Assembly (NCBI GenBank): GCA_041060555.1
Contig: JBEUDS010000021.1
Source: CAUJIW01 sp963205175
Lineage (GTDB): Bacteria > Pseudomonadota > Alphaproteobacteria > Sphingomonadales > Sphingomonadaceae
Length of the DNA: 61,386 bases
Reading direction: 5' to 3' (one strand)
The position numbers and the translations under genes were made by a program. This document shows, one piece after another, positions 25,343 to 31,161 of this stretch; position 1 is the stretch's first letter; each line of letters opens with the position of its first letter. The notes under the pieces were generated by a model, which ran no database searches, had not been told where the DNA came from, and was given only the letters and a program-made list of their open reading frames with translations.

Positions 25343-26152
25343 ATGATGCCCGCACGCCCCAATCCCTGGCCGATCGCGCTGGCCTCCGGCGTGCTGCCGG
25401 AGTTCAGCCCGGTCGCCACCGTCGAGGCGGCGGCCGCCGCCGGCTTCGATGGCGTCGGCCTGTGGTTCGAGGCCGCCGACTGGACCGCCGCCACCACCCG
25501 GGCGGTACGCGCGGCGCTGGCGGCCACCGGCATGCCGGCGCTGGACATCGAGGTGGTGTGGCTGAAACCCGGCGCCGACGACCCCGAGCATTTCCGCCTG
25601 CTCGACGTCGGCGCCGAACTGGGCGCGCGCAACGTGCTGACAGTGAGTTCCGACCCCGACCGCGGCGCCACCGTCGCCAAGTTCGCCCGGCTGTGCGAGC
25701 ACGCCGCGCCGCTGGGCCTGCGGGTGTCGCTGGAGTTCATGATGTTCACCGAGGTCCGGACGATCGACGACGCGCTCGACGTGCTGGCCCGAGCCGCCCA
25801 GCCCAACGCCGGGCTGCTGCTCGACCCCATCCACCTGTCGCGCTCGGGCGGCACGCCGGCCGACATCGCCCGGGTGGCGCCAGCGCTGCTGGGCTATGCC
25901 CAGTTCTGCGATGCCCCCGCGCAGGCACCGCCGCGCGACGACACCGCCGCCATTCTGGAAGAGGCCATCGACGGCCGGCTGCTGCCGGGCGATGGCGCGC
26001 TGCCGCTGGGGGATTTTCTCGACCGGCTGCCGGCCGGCCTGCCGCTGAGCATCGAGCTGCGCTCCAAGGCGCTGCGCGAGGGCTACCCGGATGCGGTCGA
26101 CCGGGCCCGCGCGTTGGCGACGGCGACGCGCGCCTATCTCGCCGGGCGCTGA
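25343..26152 (+). CDS. Sugar phosphate isomerase/epimerase-family TIM-barrel protein
   Basis: A 269-residue AP-endonuclease-2-like TIM barrel. Features include LPEFSPVATVEAAAAAGFDGVGLW at the start, LDIEVVWLKPG, VSLEFMMFTEVRTIDDALDVL and LLLDPIHLSRSGG, which provide the Glu/Asp/His metal ligands seen in IolE/IolI-type isomerases. Such enzymes isomerise sugars, inosose or keto acids; the precise reaction cannot be told. The start ATG 25343 (or 25346) has GCAGGAG upstream. It converges with the thioesterase gene 10 bp away. Confidence 0.82.
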   Translation: MMPARPNPWPIALASGVLPEFSPVATVEAAAAAGFDGVGLWFEAADWTAATTRAVRAALAATGMPALDIEVVWLKPGADDPEHFRLLDVGAELGARNVLTVSSDPDRGATVAKFARLCEHAAPLGLRVSLEFMMFTEVRTIDDALDVLARAAQPNAGLLLDPIHLSRSGGTPADIARVAPALLGYAQFCDAPAQAPPRDDTAAILEEAIDGRLLPGDGALPLGDFLDRLPAGLPLSIELRSKALREGYPDAVDRARALATATRAYLAGR

Positions 26153-26162
26153 CGCGGGACGC

Positions 26163-26627
26163 TCAGGCGCTGGCGCCGGGCAGCAGCCACTGGGTCAGCG
26201 ACTGGCGCAGGACGTCCGGCAGCGGCATCGCCTTGCGGGTCGCGCGATCGACCAGCACCAGCACGCCCTCGGCGGTCCCCACGTTGCGGTCCTCGACGAA
26301 CAGGCCCTGGCCCAGGGTGAAGGACGAGCGTCCGATGGCGGCAACGCCAGTGCCGATGTCGACCTGGCCGGGAAAATGGATCTCGCCGCGCATGTTGATG
26401 GCGACCCGCGCCACCAGAAACAGGTGCGTCGCCCGATCCAGCTCCCCGAACACCACCTGGCGGTTGAAAGCGACCCGGCCGGTCTCGCAGAACACCGAGA
26501 AATTGGTGTTGTTGACGTGGCCCACCATGTCGGTGTCGGAGAAGCGCAGCTTGTCGTGCGCCCAGATGCGAAAGGTATCCCGGCTTCGCAATTGGGGCTC
26601 CAGCACCTCGAACCCTGTGGCCATCAT
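26163..26627 (-). CDS. Acyl-CoA thioesterase, 4HBT hotdog fold
   Basis: A 154-residue hotdog-fold thioesterase. RIWAHDKLRFSDTDMVGHVNNTNF contains the catalytic Asp of the 4-hydroxybenzoyl-CoA/FadM group (FSDTDMVGHVNN). Proteins of this type cleave acyl-CoA esters to free acid and CoA. The start ATG 26627 follows GGGAGGA. There is no strong partner gene nearby, so a housekeeping or salvage role is as likely as a dedicated pathway. Confidence 0.88.
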   Translation of the reverse strand: MMATGFEVLEPQLRSRDTFRIWAHDKLRFSDTDMVGHVNNTNFSVFCETGRVAFNRQVVFGELDRATHLFLVARVAINMRGEIHFPGQVDIGTGVAAIGRSSFTLGQGLFVEDRNVGTAEGVLVLVDRATRKAMPLPDVLRQSLTQWLLPGASA

Positions 26628-26741
26628 CGATCGTCCTCCCGGTCACGCACGCGGTTGCATCGCTGGTGCCATGCTCCGCGCCTGTTGCGCGTCAGGATGT
26701 AGCGAGGTCATGCCAGCGCTGTCGAGGTTTTTGAGCCCAGC

Positions 26742-27077
26742 TCAGTCCGCCAGCAGGCAGGCGACGCCTGCCTTCAGCGTCACCGTGGCGATCTCGGGGT
26801 CGGCTGCCTCCAGCGCCACGTCGAGCGCCTTGCGGACATTGCGCCGCGACGGATCCATGGTCTCCGCCTTGCGGGCACCATGCAGCAGGCGCGCCACCGA
26901 CGTCATCTGGTCGCGTGACAGGCGCTTGTCCATGCGCTCGGCCATGCAGGTCGCCGATCGTGCCGGCACGCCGAACTGCTCCAGCCCGCTGGTCACCGCC
27001 GAGCGGGGAGTCGCGCAAGCCGCCAGCGCAACGGCCGCGCCCCCCGCCAGCGCGACCACCCAGCCACGCCGCGCCAT
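26742..27077 (-). CDS. Small putative lipoprotein, unknown function
   Basis: A 111-residue protein. Residues 1-22 are an export signal with a lipobox (AVALAAC), so it should be an envelope lipoprotein. The mature part is alpha-helical in character and carries Cys residues in RSATCMAERM and GVACLLAD. I do not recognise the family. Its start ATG overlaps the stop of the upstream membrane protein gene (TGATG), so the two are coupled in translation. Confidence 0.65.
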   Translation of the reverse strand: MARRGWVVALAGGAAVALAACATPRSAVTSGLEQFGVPARSATCMAERMDKRLSRDQMTSVARLLHGARKAETMDPSRRNVRKALDVALEAADPEIATVTLKAGVACLLAD

Positions 27078-27457
27078 CACCACTGTCCCCGCTTGACGTA
27101 GCGCCGCTCCTTGAGGTCGCTGTCGATCAGCCACGACCCCACCATGCTGACCAACCCCACCACCAGCGCACCCAGCAGCGCAGAGCCGAAGCCCGCGACC
27201 TGAAAGCCGTCCAGCAACCACGCGACCAGGCCGAACATGGCGGCATTGATCGCCAGCAGGAACAACCCGAAGGTTACCACGGTGATTGGCAGCGTCAGAA
27301 TGATGGCGACGGGCTTGACGATGGCGTTAACCACCACCAGCAGCAGGGCCGCCCAGACGAAGGTCATCGGCGCATCGAGGCTGACGCCCGGTACAAGATG
27401 GGTCGCGATCCACAACCCGCTGACGATCAGTACAATGCGAATGAGAAAACTGGCCAT
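27077..27457 (-). CDS. Four-helix membrane protein of the phage-holin-superfamily IV type
   Basis: A 126-residue inner-membrane protein with four predicted transmembrane helices, e.g. IVLIVSGLWIATHLV and FVWAALLLVVVNAIVKPVAIILTLP. The VNAIVKPVAIILTLPITVVTFG stretch is typical of the PF04020-type family found in many chromosomes away from any prophage. The name is historical and does not show lytic function. I chose ATG 27457, with AGG eight bases upstream; a GTG at 27466 is too close to its ribosome site. It ends in the start of the lipoprotein gene. Confidence 0.8.
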   Translation of the reverse strand: MASFLIRIVLIVSGLWIATHLVPGVSLDAPMTFVWAALLLVVVNAIVKPVAIILTLPITVVTFGLFLLAINAAMFGLVAWLLDGFQVAGFGSALLGALVVGLVSMVGSWLIDSDLKERRYVKRGQW

Positions 27458-27784
27458 CACACTCACCTGCCTTTCTGCGGGCGTTCAAGGTCTCGATGGT
27501 CGCCGCGTCGACGGGCATTGCGACACGCAAACGCCGTCAACGCAAGCCCGCTTGCCGCGATCGCAAGACGGCCTGCCCCATTTTCAGACGGCTTGATCAA
27601 TTATCTATTTACCCATTTGGTGAGCAACCCGTGCACCGTGATGTTCACCGCATGCGCATCGCTTTGCCATGGCAAGCCCCCTAAAACTCTGTTATAGGAG
27701 TGAACTGCGGATCTTGGGCTTTCTTTCATTCGGAAATTGCGCCCGGAAGATCGGGCACGACTGAAGACAAGGAAGACCAAGACC
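27458..27784. other. Divergent region and long 5' leader of the cold-shock gene
   Basis: These 327 bp lie between the holin-like gene and the cold-shock gene. The part nearest the cold-shock gene is AT-richer and probably transcribed as a long leader, as is usual for cspA-type genes. I can name no specific promoter or hairpin with confidence. Confidence 0.4.
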
Positions 27785-28339
27785 ATGCCTATCGGAACCG
27801 TGAAGTGGTTCAATGTTGAAAAGGGATACGGCTTCATCGCCCCGGAAGAGGGTGGGACAGACGCATTCGTCCATATTTCCGCAGTCGAACGCTCGGGCAT
27901 GCGCGTCCTCGTCGAAGGGCAGCAGGTGGAGTATGAGCTGGGCATGTCCAAGCAGGGCAAGCCGGCGGCCCAGAACCTGAAAGTCATTGGTGGCCCGACC
28001 CCGGAAGAAGCGGAAGCCATGGCGCCCAAGCCGCGCCGTGACTTCGGCGGTGATCGCCCGCGTTCGGGCTTTGGCGGCCCGCGTGGCGGCGGCTTCGGCG
28101 GCGAGCGCTCGGGCGGCTACGGCGGTGGTGGCGGTGGCGGCTTCGGCGGCGAACGCTCGGGCGGCTACGGCGGCGGTGGCGGCTACGGCGGCGAACGTTC
28201 TGGCGGCGGCGGTGGCTATCGCGGCCGTGGCGGCGGTTTCGGCGGTGACGACGGCGGCTTCGGCGGCGGCCGCGGCGGTGGCGGCTTCGGCGATGACCGT
28301 CCGCGCGGCGGTCCGGGTGGCCGGCGCCGGTTCGGCTGA
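27785..28339 (+). CDS. Cold-shock-domain protein with Gly/Arg-rich RGG tail
   Basis: A 184-residue single-stranded nucleic-acid-binding protein. Residues 1-69 are a cold-shock domain with RNP1 (KGYGFIAP, 13-20) and RNP2 (DAFVHISA, 27-33). Residues 84-184 are an RGG-type tail made of GFGG, GYGGG and RGGG units, unlike the short 65-70 residue Csp proteins. Such tails bind RNA and often drive condensation, as in eukaryotic RNA-binding proteins. The start ATG 27785 gives MPIGTVKWFN; GGAAG lies upstream. The tail is encoded by GGC-rich near-repeats, so its length may vary between strains. Confidence 0.9.
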   Translation: MPIGTVKWFNVEKGYGFIAPEEGGTDAFVHISAVERSGMRVLVEGQQVEYELGMSKQGKPAAQNLKVIGGPTPEEAEAMAPKPRRDFGGDRPRSGFGGPRGGGFGGERSGGYGGGGGGGFGGERSGGYGGGGGYGGERSGGGGGYRGRGGGFGGDDGGFGGGRGGGGFGDDRPRGGPGGRRRFG

Positions 28340-28365
28340 ACCGACACCGACAACTGATCGACCCG

Positions 28366-28391
28366 TAACGGCCGCCCTTGGGCGGCCGTTA
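28366..28391 (+). terminator. Perfect 12-bp hairpin after the cold-shock gene
   Basis: TAACGGCCGCCC (28366-28377) and GGGCGGCCGTTA (28380-28391) are perfectly complementary with only two bases between. No long U-tract follows, but position 27 bp after the stop suggests transcription termination or 3'-end protection. Confidence 0.6.
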
Positions 28392-28489
28392 TACATTCAG
28401 CCCCCCGAAATTCGGCTCATGGCCATGGAAAGTCAGCAGAACCACCTTCAAACCGCACCCATGAGTGGCAAATTGATATGCAGTCGACA

Positions 28490-28517
28490 TTGACTTCCGC
28501 GGCAAAACGTCTATTCC
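28490..28517 (+). promoter_or_regulatory. Sigma-70-like promoter of a possible small RNA
   Basis: TTGACT (28490-28495) and TATTCC (28512-28517) are separated by 16 bp. No gene begins directly after; the next CDS starts at 28789, beyond an intrinsic terminator. This points to a short non-coding transcript. Confidence 0.4.
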
Positions 28518-28523
28518 AAACCA

Positions 28524-28647
28524 GCCCGGAACCTCACAATCATAAGTTTGCAACCCGGGTGCCATAACAATAATGAACTTCGCGTGCGGCGAAGTTACCG
28601 CATAGGGTAAAGCTGTCACGGGGGGCTGCGCGAGCAGCCCCTTTCTT
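28524..28647 (+). ncRNA. Candidate small RNA of about 120 nt
   Basis: Downstream of a promoter-like pair there is a perfect 8-bp hairpin, AACTTCGC (28576-28583) with GCGAAGTT (28589-28596). It is followed by a strong terminator: GGGGCTGC (28622-28629), GCGA tetraloop, GCAGCCCC (28634-28641), then TTTCTT. No open frame fits. The whole lies in the 397-bp gap between the hairpin after the cold-shock gene and the nitronate monooxygenase gene. It may instead be a structured leader ending in an attenuator for the downstream gene. The 5' end is inferred. Confidence 0.42.
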
Positions 28648-28788
28648 GACGCCAGCCGCATCGGGCTCCGCCGAGCGCCCAGCCGCCGGCACACACCCCC
28701 CACGAACCCTGTTGACCGCCCGTGCAGGACTGGCAGACTGTTGCCGCATCCAATAATTTCTGATCTGCTTTTATGAGGTTGTTACACC

Positions 28789-29790
28789 ATGGCCATTGCC
28801 CAATCCCAGATCGCCAACTCGCTGAAAGCCAAGCTGCGCCTGCCCGTCGTTGGCTCGCCGCTGTTCATCATCTCCGGCCCGCAGCTGGTGATGGCCCAGT
28901 GCAAGGCCGGCATTGTCGGCTCGTTTCCGGCGCTCAACGCCCGCCCGGGCCATGTGCTCGACGAATGGTTGTCGGAGATCAAGGAAACGCTGGCAGCGCA
29001 TACCGCCGCTCACCCCGAACGCCCGGCGGCCCCGTTCGCGGTCAACCAGATCGTCCACCGCTCCAACGGCCGGCTGGAACATGACCTGGAGATGTGCGTG
29101 AAGCACAAGGTGCCGCTGGTCATCACCTCGCTGGGCGCCCGAGAGGAAGTCTTCCAGGCCATTCACAGCTATGGCGGTCTGGTGTTCCACGACGTCATCA
29201 ACATCAACCACGCCCACAAGGCGATCGAGAAAGGCGCCGACGGTCTCATCGCCGTGTGCGCCGGCGCCGGCGGGCATGCCGGCACCCTGTCACCGTTCGC
29301 GCTGGTGCAGGAAATCCGCCAGTGGTTCGACGGCCCGCTGCTGCTGTCGGGTTCGATCGCCAATGGCCGTTCCATCCTCGCCGCCGAAGCGATGGGCGCC
29401 GACTTCGCCTACATGGGTTCGGTGTTCATCGCCACCGAGGAGGCCAACGCCGACCCCGCCTACAAGCAGTGCATCGTCGATGCGATTGCCGAGGATATCG
29501 TCTATTCCAACCTGTTCACCGGCGTGCACGGCAATTATCTGCGCCAGTCCATCGAGGCGGCCGGCCTCGACCCAAGGAACCTGCCGGAATCCGACCCCAG
29601 CAAGATGGATTTCGGCTCCGGCGGCAACACCGACGCCAAGGCCTGGAAGGACATCTGGGGCTGCGGCCAGGGCATCGGCGTCGTCAAGGCCGTCGAGCCG
29701 GTGGCAGCCGTCGTCGACCGGCTGGAACGGGAATATAACGCGGCCCGCGACCAGTTGCTGGACGCCCCCGCGGCACTCGCGGCGCAATAG
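28789..29790 (+). CDS. Nitronate monooxygenase-type flavin enzyme
   Basis: A 333-residue FMN-dependent TIM-barrel enzyme of the 2-nitropropane dioxygenase/FabK family. Motifs are LPVVGSPLFIISGPQLVMAQ, FAVNQIVH, the family block GADGLIAVCAGAGGHAGTLSPFALV with the active-site His, and LLLSGSIANGRSILAAEAMGADFAYMGSVF, the phosphate-binding loop. Such enzymes oxidise nitronates or act as NADH:quinone reductases. It is a single-gene unit preceded by the candidate small RNA or leader and followed by a hairpin. A link to the nitrogen genes of this window is possible but not shown. Confidence 0.88.
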   Translation: MAIAQSQIANSLKAKLRLPVVGSPLFIISGPQLVMAQCKAGIVGSFPALNARPGHVLDEWLSEIKETLAAHTAAHPERPAAPFAVNQIVHRSNGRLEHDLEMCVKHKVPLVITSLGAREEVFQAIHSYGGLVFHDVININHAHKAIEKGADGLIAVCAGAGGHAGTLSPFALVQEIRQWFDGPLLLSGSIANGRSILAAEAMGADFAYMGSVFIATEEANADPAYKQCIVDAIAEDIVYSNLFTGVHGNYLRQSIEAAGLDPRNLPESDPSKMDFGSGGNTDAKAWKDIWGCGQGIGVVKAVEPVAAVVDRLEREYNAARDQLLDAPAALAAQ

Positions 29791-29802
29791 CCGCGCCGGC
29801 GA

Positions 29803-29834
29803 GCGATGGCGGCCAGTAGTGCGGCCGCCATCGC
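29803..29834 (+). terminator. 12-bp hairpin after the nitronate monooxygenase gene
   Basis: GCGATGGCGGCC (29803-29814) and GGCCGCCATCGC (29823-29834) form a perfect stem with an 8-nt loop, 13 bp after the stop codon. There is no U-tract, so termination would be U-independent or factor-assisted. The rest of 29835-30117 shows no gene. Confidence 0.5.
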
Positions 29835-30117
29835 CCCCACCCCGGCCCGACACCGCCTCCTTTGGCGCGACCCGGCCCGCCACCGGCCGTTCCGCCTTGA
29901 CTGATGCCCCCTACCCGCCTGACGCCCGCCCGGCGTTGTAGCGTCGGCAGCAAGATCGGGCGGCAAGAAGATCGGGCGGGGCAATATCCACCGGGCAGGA
30001 TCCGCTGCCTCTGGGAAGCGCCGCGATGGGTAAGCGCCGCCAATCGTGGCAGGACCGGCGGTTTTCCGCCCGTGTCCGCCGGCGAAACGCCCGCCTTGGT
30101 GGCGGCACAACTCTTGC

Positions 30118-30150
30118 TTGCTCCTGTTACGCGAACAACATGAGGAGCAA
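30118..30150 (+). promoter_or_regulatory. Inverted repeat that would mask the ribosome site of the next gene
   Basis: TTGCTCCT (30118-30125) pairs with AGGAGCAA (30143-30150). The second arm contains the Shine-Dalgarno sequence GAGGAG of the gene starting at 30156. The hairpin would block ribosome access, suggesting control by temperature, a protein or a small RNA. Confidence 0.45.
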
Positions 30151-30155
30151 CCACC

Positions 30156-30680
30156 ATGTCCGACATCACCATCGGCCCGCTGCGGCTCGACCCTGCCACC
30201 GCCCGCCCGATCTCGGCCGCCAACCTGCCGATGATCAAACTGGACGAGCGGACCACCGAGGCGCTCAAGCGCTTCAAGGACAGTCTGGACGATCCGGCGG
30301 CGCGGCCGTCACCGCCTGCCGACCCCCTCTATGCCACGGTCAAGGTCGGCGGCCGGGTGGTGGCATCGCTGAGCAACAGCGGCGTCGCGAGCTTTCCGCG
30401 CAGTGCTGACGCCATCCCCGGCCTGACCTCCGACGGCATCGGCCCGGAACTCGCCGCCGCCCGGGCGGCGCAGATCGCCCAGGCGCTCGGCGGCACCGTC
30501 GAGATGGCACCGACCGCGCTCAGCCAGACGCAGTGGACGGCCTCGCCCTATGCCAGGAGCCTGCAAGACAGCAGCCGCGGCGAACAGGCCCTGGCCCAGC
30601 TCAGCGCCCTGCTCGATGCCGGCAGCCACGCCGGGATCCAGCGGCAGCTCCAGCAAGCAGCCGAGCCGATGACGCCGTAA
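30156..30680 (+). CDS. Hypothetical protein, 174 residues
   Basis: I do not recognise this protein. It has no signal peptide or membrane segment. The N-terminal half has a motif-like stretch (ISAANLPMIKLDERTTEALKRFK) and a short beta-like segment (YATVKVGGRVVASLSNSG). The C-terminal half is helical and rich in Ala and Gln (ELAAARAAQIAQALGG, EQALAQLSALLDAG). Start ATG 30156 with a perfect GAGGAG eight bases upstream; that site lies inside a hairpin arm. It is transcribed alone and converges with the NDUFS4-like gene. Codon use looks like its neighbours, which supports a real gene. Confidence 0.7.
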   Translation: MSDITIGPLRLDPATARPISAANLPMIKLDERTTEALKRFKDSLDDPAARPSPPADPLYATVKVGGRVVASLSNSGVASFPRSADAIPGLTSDGIGPELAAARAAQIAQALGGTVEMAPTALSQTQWTASPYARSLQDSSRGEQALAQLSALLDAGSHAGIQRQLQQAAEPMTP

Positions 30681-30746
30681 CCCACCCGCTGGCGTTCGCG
30701 GCCGGCGCGTGCTGCGGACACTGGTGGCCGGGTCTGACGGCCGGCT

Positions 30747-31025
30747 TTAGCGGAAGTTGTCGGCGTAGGACTGCAGCTTGAGGGCGCGCGGCTGATCCGG
30801 CAGCACCTCGTAGGCCAGGCCGTGCTTGTCGGCGTAGGCGATCGCGGCATCGCAGGAGTCGAACTTCAGGCGCACCTGCGACTGGGTGCTGGCGCCACCG
30901 GCCCAGCCCATCAGCGGGTCCGGCCGCTTGGCGGCGTCCGCCTCGAACTCCAGCAGCCACAGGCGGGTGTTGCCCTTGCCCGATTGCATGGCCGTCTTGG
31001 CCGGCCGAAAGATACGCGCCTTCAT
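30747..31025 (-). CDS. NDUFS4-like complex I accessory protein
   Basis: A 92-residue protein of the ETC complex I conserved-region family (bovine 18-kDa/NDUFS4). Typical sequence is ARIFRPAKTAMQSGKGNTRLWLLEFE, DPLMGWAGGASTQSQVRLKFDSCDAAIAYADKHGLAYEV. The family is found in mitochondria and Alphaproteobacteria, where it stabilises the NADH-binding module. It stands apart from any nuo gene and is followed in transcription by nothing obvious. The start ATG 31025 has GAGGGCGG upstream. It lies 136 bp downstream of gyrA on the same strand. Confidence 0.9.
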   Translation of the reverse strand: MKARIFRPAKTAMQSGKGNTRLWLLEFEADAAKRPDPLMGWAGGASTQSQVRLKFDSCDAAIAYADKHGLAYEVLPDQPRALKLQSYADNFR

Positions 31026-31161
31026 CTGCTTACCGCCCTCTGTTGGCCTATAGCCTGGTCGTACCGACGTCGCAGTCCTGCCGCGCGGCCGCGCCGCCGT
31101 CAAGACCCCCGTCCGACCAGACCCCCGCCCGAGCGAGGCGCGGATCGTCGCGGACGCCGGC

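Noticed and set aside
27077..27457. Holin-family protein as evidence of a prophage
   Set aside because: No phage structural, lysis or integrase gene is nearby, and this membrane family is common in chromosomes without phages.
28080..28325. Repeat-rich DNA resembling a short tandem-repeat or CRISPR-like block
   Set aside because: Periodicity comes from Gly/Arg codons of the cold-shock protein tail; there are no spacers of constant length.
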